A DNA stretch of 13,879 nt, taken from NCBI GenBank assembly GCA_022013235.1, contig JAKLQR010000342.1, positions 1-13,879 on the forward strand. Reading direction: 5' to 3'. The notes under the pieces are model-generated. The model was not told where the DNA came from. It worked only from the letters and a program-made list of their open reading frames with translations, and did not search any database. Both the position numbers and the translations under genes were made by a program. The stretch's first letter is position 1. Each line of letters begins with the position of its first letter. Source of the DNA: Thermodesulfovibrionales bacterium. Its GTDB lineage: Bacteria; Nitrospirota; Thermodesulfovibrionia; Thermodesulfovibrionales; SM23-35. This document shows, one piece after another, positions 7,466 to 13,730 of this stretch.

Positions 7466-8067
7466 TATCTGCCCGCCTCCCTCAGCACGACAAAATGCGC
7501 CCTTCTGTTCTTTGCGAAGCATGAGTCTGTCAGGTCCGCGCAAAGAGGGTTCTCTTCTCCATAGCTTATCATCTGGATCCTGTCCGAAGCGATGCCGAGG
7601 GCAACAAGGTAGTCACGGACTGACTTTGCCCTTCTGTCGCCAAGCGCAAGGTTATACTCGTTTGTGCCCCGTTCATCACAATGTCCTTCGACCGAGATAT
7701 TTGTTTTTCCATTTTTCAGAAGCCAGGCAGCAATTCCCTGCAGCACCGGCTTTGCCTCATCCCGGATATCGTATGCATCGTATTCAAAGTAAATATCTTC
7801 AAACAACCCGCTTTCTTCTTTAAACCGCGCCGGTTCCTCCCTGGTTTCCACCTTTGCAAGCGCCTGTTCCCTTATCTCTTCCCCGGGTTTCACCCCTGCC
7901 CTGTCCCTCTCCCATCCAGAGGATTCTTTCTGAGGAACTGTAGCCTGCTCCTTCTGGGAAGGCTTTTCCTGCTGGGGCGGCTGCTCCGGTTTTACGATCT
8001 TCTTCTGCTGGCAGCCGACGGCCGCAATTGCGAAGATGAGAAGAATCAATACTGCAATCTTTTTCAT
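7465..8067 (-). CDS. pal: peptidoglycan-associated lipoprotein Pal
   Basis: The 200-residue product has a lipoprotein signal (MKKIAVLILLIFAIAAVGC; lipidated C19). A disordered Q/E/K/P-rich linker spans about 21-85, and an OmpA-like peptidoglycan-binding domain runs from about 90 to the end. The domain shows FEYDAYDI, then NISVEGHCDERGTNEYN and LALGDRRAKSVRDYL, with the D and R residues that bind diaminopimelate in the family, and closes with KNRRAHFVV. It anchors the outer membrane to the cell wall and binds TolB. A strong AAGGAGG lies just before the ATG. A 97-nt gap separates it from tolB, the only sizeable gap in the operon, so pal may have its own translation control. Confidence 0.95.
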   Translation of the reverse strand: MKKIAVLILLIFAIAAVGCQQKKIVKPEQPPQQEKPSQKEQATVPQKESSGWERDRAGVKPGEEIREQALAKVETREEPARFKEESGLFEDIYFEYDAYDIRDEAKPVLQGIAAWLLKNGKTNISVEGHCDERGTNEYNLALGDRRAKSVRDYLVALGIASDRIQMISYGEENPLCADLTDSCFAKNRRAHFVVLREAGR

Positions 8068-8107
8068 ATATTCCTCCTTGGAAGGGATTTCTCTGTTGTT
8101 TTGCTAT

Positions 8108-8122
8108 TGAAGCACTGCTTCA
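8108..8122. promoter_or_regulatory. small hairpin in the tolB-pal gap
   Basis: TGAAGC (8108-8113) and GCTTCA (8117-8122) form a perfect 6-bp stem with a 3-nt loop. It sits in the only non-coding gap of the operon, 41 nt upstream of the pal ATG. There is no following T-run on the minus strand, so it is not an intrinsic terminator. It could be an mRNA stability or processing element, or chance. Confidence 0.3.
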
Positions 8123-8166
8123 TTCTAAGGACCTTCACCCTGCCTTCTCTTCTGCAATAGCCGGGG

Positions 8167-9477
8167 TTAATTTGGCGACCACCTCGGTCCGGATGCCTTC
8201 ATTCCCCTCGGAGTGATTCTCTGCTGGACTTCTCCGTTCGCTCTCATGATATATATCCCCTTGACGCCGTCCCTGTCGGACATGAAAGTGATATACCTTC
8301 CGTCCGGAGAAAAAGAGGGCTCTTCGTTATTGCCCTGCCCCGTGAGCTGCGCGAGCCCTGTGCCGTCCGGATTGATGATGAAGATCTGGTTGCCGCCCGT
8401 CCTGCCTGAAAAAGCGATCTTGTCGCCCTTTGGCGACCAGGACGGCGAGGTATTGTAGGAACCTTCATAGGTTATCCTCCGCACATCGGAGCCGTCTTTT
8501 CTCATGAGATAAATCTGGGGACTTCCGCCCTTGTCCGAAACAAACGCAATATGCTGTCCGTCAGGAGAGACCGAAGGGGATACTTCAATCCCATATGATG
8601 AGGTGAGCCTTGCGGACTTGCCGGCATTGAGGCTCATACTGTAAATATCAGGAGTGCCCTCTTTTGAAGAAGAAAAAACAACCTCGCTGCCGTCAGGGAA
8701 AAAGTCTCCGGCGATATTCGTTCCGGTCGCTGCATACACCTGCTTTTCTCTCATGCTCGTAAAGTCTAACAAATAAATACCCCATTGTCTATTCCTCTCG
8801 GCGGAATACAGAAGACGTTTTGCGTCTCTCGACCAGCGGGGAGCAAGAAGGATATTCCCTTCCAATCCCATATTCGCAATCCTGTTTCCGTCCCAGTCCA
8901 TAGAACAGAGTGATTTCCCCTCTTTTTCACTCCTGACAAACGCAATTTTCGACCTGAAGATGCCTTTCTCGCCGGTAAGTGCGGAGTAAATATCATTTGC
9001 GATCGAGTGGGAACGCGGACGGAGGAGTTCTTTCCCCGCGCGGTACTCTTTTCTTAGTATCTCCCTTGCTTCATACACGTCATAGAGCATAATGGTTACC
9101 TGCAGCTCTGTCGTTCCCCTGACCGTTCCCTTTACCACGGCTTCAACGCCAAGGGGGGTCCAGTTTTTCTGGCTGAAGGGTTGTTCAGGATTTTCGAGAT
9201 ATGCGTTCTTGTCTATGGGGGCGAAGAGACCGGTAAACTCAAGGTCATTCCGGACGATCTCCGGGACCTCATATCCTGAAGGGCCGGAGAATTCTTGTAC
9301 GGCAATCGGCATCTTCTTCAATCCCGGCGACATGATGTCGATATAGACTTTCGCTTCGCAAGTGAAAAGTGAAAAGTAAAAAGTGAAAAGTGAAAAAAAG
9401 AAAAATAACAAAAAAATTCCTGCCCTTTCGCTGTCAACTTTTAACTTTTCACTTTTCACTTTCAACTTTCTTCTCAC
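8167..9477 (-). CDS. tolB: TolB, periplasmic beta-propeller of the Tol-Pal system
   Basis: TolB links TolA and Pal in the periplasm. The 436-residue product has the normal length. The N-terminal TolB domain (about 43-165; VYIDIMSPGLKKMPIAVQEF, NDLEFTGLFAPID) precedes a propeller with repeated SPDG-type blades: APRWSRDAKRLLY, DFFPDGSEVVFSS, SPSVSPDGQHIAFVS, SPSWSPKGDKIAFSG and EPSFSPDGRYITFMS. The GTG start at 9477 overlaps the tolA stop (GTGA) with GAGG 8 nt upstream. Oddly, the n-region (KLKVKSEKLKVDSE) and hydrophobic core (FSLFTFYFSLFTC) are both encoded by copies of a 7-bp repeat in opposite orientations. The result is an unusually long charged lead of about 20 residues before the membrane segment, with likely cleavage after CEA (residue 42). 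Confidence 0.95.
   Translation of the reverse strand: MRRKLKVKSEKLKVDSERAGIFLLFFFFSLFTFYFSLFTCEAKVYIDIMSPGLKKMPIAVQEFSGPSGYEVPEIVRNDLEFTGLFAPIDKNAYLENPEQPFSQKNWTPLGVEAVVKGTVRGTTELQVTIMLYDVYEAREILRKEYRAGKELLRPRSHSIANDIYSALTGEKGIFRSKIAFVRSEKEGKSLCSMDWDGNRIANMGLEGNILLAPRWSRDAKRLLYSAERNRQWGIYLLDFTSMREKQVYAATGTNIAGDFFPDGSEVVFSSSKEGTPDIYSMSLNAGKSARLTSSYGIEVSPSVSPDGQHIAFVSDKGGSPQIYLMRKDGSDVRRITYEGSYNTSPSWSPKGDKIAFSGRTGGNQIFIINPDGTGLAQLTGQGNNEEPSFSPDGRYITFMSDRDGVKGIYIMRANGEVQQRITPRGMKASGPRWSPN
9361..9467. repeat. inverted array of AGTGAAA heptamers inside tolB start
   Basis: The plus strand shows five head-to-tail heptamers at 9361-9395 (AGTGAAA twice, AGTAAAA, AGTGAAA twice). At 9433-9467 the reverse-complement unit follows in about five variants (GTCAACT, TTTAACT, TTTCACT twice, TTCAACT). 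The arms are separated by 37 bp and could pair in DNA or in the tolB mRNA, immediately after the start codon. Three heptamers equal seven codons, so both arms are read as 7-residue protein repeats. Confidence 0.85.
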
Positions 9478-10169
9478 GGATAAAACCTCACCCCGAGTTC
9501 TATCTCATCAGGCGGCGGGGTGAGGGGGCTTGCTTTTGCAAGCGCCTTGATGGCGGATTTGTCAAAAAGTGAATTGCCGGAACTCTTCTCAACCCTCTGC
9601 ACAATCGCAGTCCCGTCTTTTAATATCTTCACCGCAATCACCGCTTCGATGTCCTTCCTGCCGATATCAGGATAAACCCACTCCTGCCATATCTCTTTCG
9701 TGATCTTCGAATAATAATCATCAAATGGCATACCCTTGCCCTGTCCGGCAGTTTGTGCATTTGTTTTGGTCTTCTTCACGCTGCCCGCCTTCAGAGAGAT
9801 AACCTTGCGGAGGCTTACTATCTTTTCCAGCTTTTCTATCTTTTTCTTCGCTGCATCCTTCGCGGCAAGAACTGCGATCTTGTCTTCGATCAGTTTCTTC
9901 CGGACCATCTTGTCCTTTGCGTTTTCCTCCTTCACATTTTTCTTTGGGGTTTCTGCGGGCTGGGCAGCAGCCTGTGTCTCCCGGGGGCTCTCCGTCCGCT
10001 CGTCTCTGTCAAAACCGTTCACCGCGCCGGGATTGACAAGCTGGACTATGTACGGCGAAGGCATTACAATCTGGCTGGACTGACGCATGACAAGGACAAC
10101 TATGAGGAACGCAACAAGATGGACGGCGAATGAAAGGGCAGCCGTTCTCTGGATGCTCGGTTCCCTCAT
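9474..10169 (-). CDS. tolA: TolA, energy-transducing protein with TonB/TolA C-terminal domain
   Basis: TolA spans the periplasm from the TolQR motor to TolB/Pal. The 231-residue product has a short cytoplasmic N-terminus and a single transmembrane helix at about 11-28 (containing SFAVHLVAFLIVVLV with the characteristic S-H pair). A K/E/A-rich helical region follows (about 75-135). A TonB/TolA-like C-terminal domain spans about 147-231, with the W-x-x-W-x-YP-like EIWQEWVYP, then AVIAVKILKDGTA and LFDKSAIKALAKASPLTPPP. The helical domain is short compared with E. coli TolA. The position between tolR and tolB, with ATGA and GTGA overlaps on either side, settles TolA over a generic TonB. Confidence 0.92.
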   Translation of the reverse strand: MREPSIQRTAALSFAVHLVAFLIVVLVMRQSSQIVMPSPYIVQLVNPGAVNGFDRDERTESPRETQAAAQPAETPKKNVKEENAKDKMVRKKLIEDKIAVLAAKDAAKKKIEKLEKIVSLRKVISLKAGSVKKTKTNAQTAGQGKGMPFDDYYSKITKEIWQEWVYPDIGRKDIEAVIAVKILKDGTAIVQRVEKSSGNSLFDKSAIKALAKASPLTPPPDEIELGVRFYP

Positions 10170-10567
10170 TTCAGGCTGATCTTCGGCTCAGTAATCATGC
10201 CGAGTTTCTCTATGCCTGCCTCCTTAATCTCACCCATGACTTGAACCACAAAGCCGTAAGGCACGTCTTTGTCTGCCTTTAAAAAAACGTTCGGGTTCAA
10301 TTTGCTGATCGCGTGAAGTTTCCTGCCCATTTCATCGATCGAAACGGGGTTGTCGTTCATATAGATAATGCCGCCTTTTTTCACGATGAGGGTAATCCGC
10401 TCTTCAGGGGGGAGGTCTTTTCCTTTTGCCTGGGGAAGGTTCACGTCTATCCCCTGCTGCAGGAGTGGTGCAGTCACCATGAAGATGACAAGGAGGACCA
10501 GCATCACGTCAACGAAGGGGGTAACATTGATCTCTGACATCACGGTTCGTCCCCTAGTGAACTTCAT
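10166..10567 (-). CDS. tolR: TolR, ExbD/TolR-family inner-membrane motor subunit
   Basis: TolR forms the proton-powered stator-like motor with TolQ. The 133-residue product begins with a short cytoplasmic segment, then a single transmembrane helix (about 17-37) in the signature INVTPFVDVMLVLLVIFMV. D20 is the conserved proton-carrying aspartate. A periplasmic domain follows (LPQAKGKDLPPEERITLIVKK…FLKADKDVPYGFVVQVM), as usual for ExbD/TolR. It overlaps tolQ upstream and tolA downstream, each in an ATGA junction, so all three are translationally coupled. Family and role are secure by domain and gene order; TolR over ExbD rests on the operon context. Confidence 0.95.
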   Translation of the reverse strand: MKFTRGRTVMSEINVTPFVDVMLVLLVIFMVTAPLLQQGIDVNLPQAKGKDLPPEERITLIVKKGGIIYMNDNPVSIDEMGRKLHAISKLNPNVFLKADKDVPYGFVVQVMGEIKEAGIEKLGMITEPKISLK

Positions 10568-11190
10568 GCGGATTCCCTTGAGAAGAAATCGAGGAGTTCT
10601 TCAGCGAAATCCTCCATTTCGATTATCATCCTCCTCGCCTGGCTCAGATAATAATTGTATGCGATGACCGCCGGGATTGCGGCAGCGAGACCCGCTGCAG
10701 TGGCAATGAGCGATTCCGCAATGCCTGGGGCAACCACCGCAAGCGACGCAGCGCCGGCTGAGCCTATCCCCATAAACGAGTTCATGATCCCCCAGACAGT
10801 TCCGAAGAGGCCAATAAAAGGAGTCGTAGAACCGGTTGTGGCAAGGAAATTCAGATATTTCTCGAGCTTCGCCGATTCAAGGGCGCCGTATCTTCTCAGG
10901 AGTCTTTTCGTCTCGCTCTTTTCCTTCACCGTGTCCGTGTATGCCATCCTGAAAAGGTTTGCGATGGGACTCATCGTGTAAGCCTTCGTTGCCTGAAAAA
11001 GACTCTTTGCATCCCTGCTCGACCGGTATGCCCTCAGGAACTGTTCGGATTCCTTATGCGCCCTGGAAAAGTATTTCTGCTTGAAGAATATAATCGCCCA
11101 GGATACGACCGAGAAGGCGAGAAGGATCAGCAGGACTCCCTTCACAATAATTCCTGCCTGCAGGATTAACTGAAGCGCTGAATGGTTCAT
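10564..11190 (-). CDS. tolQ: TolQ, MotA/TolQ/ExbB proton channel
   Basis: The 208-residue product is a normal-length TolQ/ExbB protein with three transmembrane helices. TM1 is at about 13-35 and ends in WAIIFF. TM2 is at about 115-140, with the hallmark TTPFIGLFGTVWGIMNSF. TM3 is at about 155-181 (PGIAESLIATAAGLAAAIPAVIAYNYY), holding the conserved T near the D of TolR. A cytoplasmic loop with helical RRYGALESAKLEKYL connects TM1 and TM2. It should assemble as a pentamer around TolR. It is the first gene of the tol-pal unit. Its ATG at 11190 has GAGGT five nt upstream and a good promoter about 45 nt further upstream. Confidence 0.95.
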   Translation of the reverse strand: MNHSALQLILQAGIIVKGVLLILLAFSVVSWAIIFFKQKYFSRAHKESEQFLRAYRSSRDAKSLFQATKAYTMSPIANLFRMAYTDTVKEKSETKRLLRRYGALESAKLEKYLNFLATTGSTTPFIGLFGTVWGIMNSFMGIGSAGAASLAVVAPGIAESLIATAAGLAAAIPAVIAYNYYLSQARRMIIEMEDFAEELLDFFSRESA

Positions 11191-11231
11191 AGGTACCTCA
11201 TCGTATTCATAGTTTACAACAAATTTTATTA

Positions 11232-11260
11232 ATTAAAATGGTTTCGGCCCAAAAAGTCAA
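11232..11260 (-). promoter_or_regulatory. promoter of the tol-pal operon
   Basis: On the minus strand TTGACT (11260-11255) and TTTAAT (11237-11232) are separated by exactly 17 nt. This gives one mismatch to each sigma70 hexamer. The -10 lies about 42 nt before the tolQ ATG. It is the only well-formed promoter seen upstream of the seven-gene run. Confidence 0.65.
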
Positions 11261-11270
11261 ATAGAGTTTC

Positions 11271-11279
11271 TGTTATAAT
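11271..11279 (+). promoter_or_regulatory. extended -10 element, candidate tRNA promoter
   Basis: TGTTATAAT is an extended -10 (TGnTATAAT) on the plus strand, about 69 nt upstream of the tRNA-Ser. No convincing -35 is present, as is allowed for extended -10 promoters. It is arranged back to back with the tolQ promoter. Confidence 0.4.
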
Positions 11280-11347
11280 ATCTGCTAATATTTCTTTCTC
11301 TGTACCGCCAACGGATTTCTGCGTGCTGTGTGCTGTTTTTCGATATC

Positions 11348-11437
11348 GGAGGGGTTGCCGAGCGGTTTAAGGCGACGGTCTTGAAAATCGTTGTAGGGGT
11401 GACTCTACCGTGAGTTCGAATCTCACCCCCTCCGCCA
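11348..11437 (+). tRNA. tRNA-Ser (anticodon UGA)
   Basis: The acceptor stem GGAGGGG (11348-11354) pairs with CCCCTCC (11427-11433), followed by the discriminator G and an encoded CCA (11435-11437). The D-arm contains GCCGAGCGGTTTAAGGC. The anticodon loop CTTGAAA gives UGA, decoding UCA and related serine codons. A long variable arm (GTAG…CTAC) marks class II, as expected for serine. The T-arm is GTGAG-TTCGAAT-CTCAC. No terminator is obvious downstream. Confidence 0.96.
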
Positions 11438-11551
11438 CCTAACCTAATTTATTATATGTCCGGAAACAATAACGTTGTTATAAAAAAAAGCGGAATTTTC
11501 AAATATAAAACAAAAGGCAGTACTTCTATAGCAAGATTACTCTGTGTCATG

Positions 11552-11593
11552 CTAAAATTATCTATAATTTTAGATGCAAAATGCATAAATTAT
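11552..11593. promoter_or_regulatory. nested palindromes upstream of mntA-hepT
   Basis: A perfect 10-bp inverted repeat, CTAAAATTAT-CT-ATAATTTTAG, covers 11552-11573. It shares its right arm with a second one: ATAATTT (11564-11570) with AAATTAT (11587-11593), and inside it ATGCA (11574-11578) with TGCAT (11582-11586). The two hairpins are mutually exclusive. A TATAAT (11563-11568) sits at the centre of the first palindrome. The region 11438-11699 holds no gene; these palindromes and a smaller one (ATAAC-GTT-GTTAT, 11469-11481) are its only visible structure. An operator or promoter role is inference. Confidence 0.5.
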
Positions 11594-11699
11594 CAGGCGT
11601 GTTCATGATGACTATTTGAGTTGTCGTTCTCTATTGAAAATTGGCACCTGTCATTGGTTTTTATAAAAAGCTGAATATTAAGCAGTCAGGAGAGTATAT

Positions 11700-11996
11700 A
11701 TGAAAAAGGAACAGATTACCGCGCTCTTAACAAAAAACCGCGACAGCCTTAACGATTTTCATGTAAAGGCCATCTATCTCTTTGGCTCGGTTGTCCGTGG
11801 AGAAGAAAAAGAGTTGAGCGATGTAGATCTCCTCGTGGAATTTGATCCCGGAGCGCATATCGGACTATTTGAGTTCGCGCGACTCCAAAGGATGTTATCG
11901 GGCATGCTTGGTTGCAGGGTCGACCTGGTGACTCCCGAAGCCCTGCATAAGTCAATAAGAGGTCGGATCCTGGAGGAAGCGATTCATGCAATATAG
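11700..11996 (+). CDS. mntA: MntA-type minimal nucleotidyltransferase antitoxin
   Basis: The 98-residue product is a minimal nucleotidyltransferase. The GSX10DXD motif is exact (G29-S30, then D41-x-D43 in LSDVDLLVEF), with a third acid at D75 (RVDLV). In characterised MntA-HepT modules this enzyme transfers AMP groups to a tyrosine of HepT and so silences the toxin. Size and position directly before hepT (11-nt overlap) fit. The ATG at 11700 has AGGAGAG five nt upstream. The long gene-free, palindrome-bearing leader suggests dedicated transcription. The function follows from the family; no substrate evidence lies in the sequence. Confidence 0.9.
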   Translation: MKKEQITALLTKNRDSLNDFHVKAIYLFGSVVRGEEKELSDVDLLVEFDPGAHIGLFEFARLQRMLSGMLGCRVDLVTPEALHKSIRGRILEEAIHAI

Positions 11997-12345
11997 GACC
12001 TGGTTGTTCCGGGTCAACGATATCCTTGATGCAATCACTGCGGTTCAACAATATGTAGTAGGGATGACCTATGATAATTTTGCTGCCGACAGGAAAACTG
12101 TTGATGCGGTAATCAGAAATTTGATTATTATCGGTGAAGCTGCCGGGCATATTCCCGATGAAATCTGTCAGGCGCAACCGGAAATTCCCTGGAATGACAT
12201 GCGGGCAATGCGTAATTTTGTCGTTCATGAATATTTTGGAGTGAGCGACAGGATACTTTGGGACACTGTGCAAATGAATCTTCCACCTTTAATCCAGCTT
12301 CTTCGTGTTCTTGTGGAGCAATATTCGGAAGAAGGGCCTCAATAA
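11986..12345 (+). CDS. hepT: HepT-type HEPN ribonuclease toxin
   Basis: The 119-residue, all-helical HEPN protein carries the catalytic RX4HXY motif as R76-NFVV-H81-E-Y83 (in RNFVVHEYFG). Upstream features typical of HepT are present: KTVDAVIRNLIIIGEAAGHIP with the conserved helix containing the G-E-A pair. The family forms a dimeric RNase active on RNA or tRNA ends, and Y83 is the site that MntA AMPylates in studied systems. The ATG at 11986 lies inside the end of mntA with GGAGG nine nt upstream, which ensures coupled translation. It converges on the next gene with only 9 nt between the stops. No key residue is missing, so the pair looks functional. Confidence 0.9.
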   Translation: MQYRTWLFRVNDILDAITAVQQYVVGMTYDNFAADRKTVDAVIRNLIIIGEAAGHIPDEICQAQPEIPWNDMRAMRNFVVHEYFGVSDRILWDTVQMNLPPLIQLLRVLVEQYSEEGPQ

Positions 12346-12354
12346 AATCCATTC

Positions 12355-13209
12355 TCATCCAGTAAGAAACACCTCTCTTTCCGCTTTCCTGACATTCTCC
12401 AGAAATCTCTTTGATCGCTGATCAACTACCCGTGCCTCTTGCTCTACCGGTTTCTTCCCGCCTGACAACAATGAATCTAGCGCATCAAGGATATAACTTT
12501 TCAGAATCTTTTTATAGACCTTCTGGAGCACTAATCCGGATCCGAATATGTCACAACCGATAACTTTCCCGTCAATCATTGATATGAAGCCAGTCTGGTC
12601 ACGATTGTAACAAAATGCCCGTTCATAGCCCCTGAGCTCTTTGTCATTTGACTTGTAGATATCGTTCATTGCATCTGTCGGGGAGTGAACAGACAGCCTT
12701 TCCTTTTTCTCCTTAATGTCATTCCATATCTCATTCTGGTCAGCGCAATAGGTTGAAAACTGTTTCAGGTTCTCGTGGACCGCCTTCACATTTTTCTTCC
12801 TTAGTTCTGCATAAAGACTTGAGTTGCCGGAGCGAAATGCCTTTCTCCTGTAGTTCCACCGGCCATGCTCAACACAGGAAACAGGAACAACAATATCCCT
12901 TCCCTTGCCCACAAGAATGCTTACATTCACTATGCGGTTTTGTTTAGCCCCGACAAGTTCCTCTCCCTCCAGGATCAATACATCAAGATCCAGGTTATTA
13001 ATCACTTTCAGTTCCGGAACATGTCCTGTCTCATCAACCTCTGTCACGACAAACTTTTTGGTCTTCAGCGCATCGTCAAGCAGCATATAGCCGTTGCCAC
13101 CTGACAAGTCTGAATACAAAGGATATACCGTTAAATTCCGGTAACTTTGCGCCTCACCAATTCTGAGTGAATTGACAAAGGTATCTATTCCTGCTGTTAT
13201 TTTGTTCAT
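12355..13209 (-). CDS. ARPP-1 (DUF6569) domain protein
   Basis: The 284-residue product starts at ATG 13209, chosen because AGGAGG lies seven nt upstream; a longer frame to 13281 has no such signal. The family-like core is VPELKVINNLDLDVLILEGEELVGAKQNRIVNVSILV, then VPVSCVEHGRWNYR, followed by a helical central part (about 130-200) and a C-terminal GKVIGCDIFGSGLVLQKVYKKILKSYILDAL. I recognise this as the ARPP-1/DUF6569 family, named from its association with ADP-ribosylglycohydrolase and rhodanese-phosphatase genes. The biochemical role of the family is not established to my knowledge. No signal peptide or membrane segment is visible, so it is cytoplasmic. It stands alone on its strand, convergent with the MntA-HepT pair. 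Confidence 0.75.
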   Translation of the reverse strand: MNKITAGIDTFVNSLRIGEAQSYRNLTVYPLYSDLSGGNGYMLLDDALKTKKFVVTEVDETGHVPELKVINNLDLDVLILEGEELVGAKQNRIVNVSILVGKGRDIVVPVSCVEHGRWNYRRKAFRSGNSSLYAELRKKNVKAVHENLKQFSTYCADQNEIWNDIKEKKERLSVHSPTDAMNDIYKSNDKELRGYERAFCYNRDQTGFISMIDGKVIGCDIFGSGLVLQKVYKKILKSYILDALDSLLSGGKKPVEQEARVVDQRSKRFLENVRKAEREVFLTG

Positions 13210-13390
13210 CACTTTTCCTCCTTTTCCCCCCTGATTTATATAAATATATTTTATAATCAGACCTCCCCCAGGCAGTGTCATAGGTTATATAAAGGTTCAT
13301 TTGAGTATTTAGAAAAGATTGTCCGGATGGGTATGGTTGACTGGAACAGAGGTAAATTACTGCGTTAACTCAACAACCAACTGCATATAT

Positions 13391-13660
13391 TTACTGAAGA
13401 CCTTTCGCGAAATATATTCTGTCTCTGCTTCTGTTAACCATTATTCTTACAAACCCATGGTTTTCATAGAAAGCATGCGAAGCGAGTTCGTTCTTATCAA
13501 ATGACGAGTAAAGCTTTAAAGTCCTAGCGCCCTGTTCTTTTGCCTTTTTGATTACATGTCTTAACAAACGCGATCCAATGCCTCTTCGCCTGAATTCCGG
13601 ATGCACTCCAAACCACCCGAGCCAGAGGACAGAGTCGTCTCTACAGGCAAAGAAATGGGG
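13391..13660 (-). pseudogene. GNAT acetyltransferase, 5'-truncated remnant
   Basis: The frame encodes the C-terminal half of a GNAT N-acetyltransferase. The acetyl-CoA pyrophosphate-binding motif RRRGIG sits in GWFGVHPEFRRRGIGSRLL, followed by the helix RHVIKKAKEQGARTLKLYSS and the conserved HAFYENHGFVRI end. Protein-like sequence runs upstream of the GTG at 13606 as HFFACRDDSVLWLGW, but it stops exactly where the GGGGTCA element begins; an in-frame stop TGA lies at 13661-13663. The N-terminal beta-strands that bind the substrate, about half the domain, are missing. A short product from the internal GTG is possible but unlikely to be active. The nature of the lost substrate is unknown. Confidence 0.7.
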
Positions 13661-13728
13661 TCAAATCTTTACTATTGACAAATTCCAACTTCAAATCAAA
13701 AAACTGTCAATATGAAAGAAATGACCCC
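13657..13728. mobile_element. 72-bp MITE/REP-like inverted-repeat element
   Basis: GGGGTCA (13657-13663) and TGACCCC (13722-13728) close the element. Over 28 bp the left end (GGGGTCAAATCTTTACTATT, continuing GACAAATT) matches the reverse complement of the right end at 22 positions, leaving a 16-bp centre. It contains no gene. Both sides are truncated genes, on the left a GNAT frame and on the right a repeat-protein frame. I recall this GGGGTCAAAT…TATTGACA wording from ends of elements near REP-associated transposase genes in environmental genomes; this is unsearched. Confidence 0.6.
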
Positions 13729-13730
13729 CC

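Noticed and set aside
7466..7543. N-terminal extension of cpoB back to ATG 7543
   Set aside because: The extra 26 residues lie inside pal and precede the lipoprotein signal; the GTG at 7465 overlaps the pal stop and has a good Shine-Dalgarno.
9361..9467. Heptamer array as a CRISPR or a tandem-repeat gene
   Set aside because: Units are 7 bp with no spacers and the array is within the tolB reading frame, so it is a simple repeat.
11469..11490. Hairpin ATAAC-GTT-GTTAT followed by A-run, as a tRNA terminator
   Set aside because: On the tRNA strand the tail is A-rich rather than T-rich and the stem is weak and AT-rich, so it does not meet intrinsic terminator criteria.
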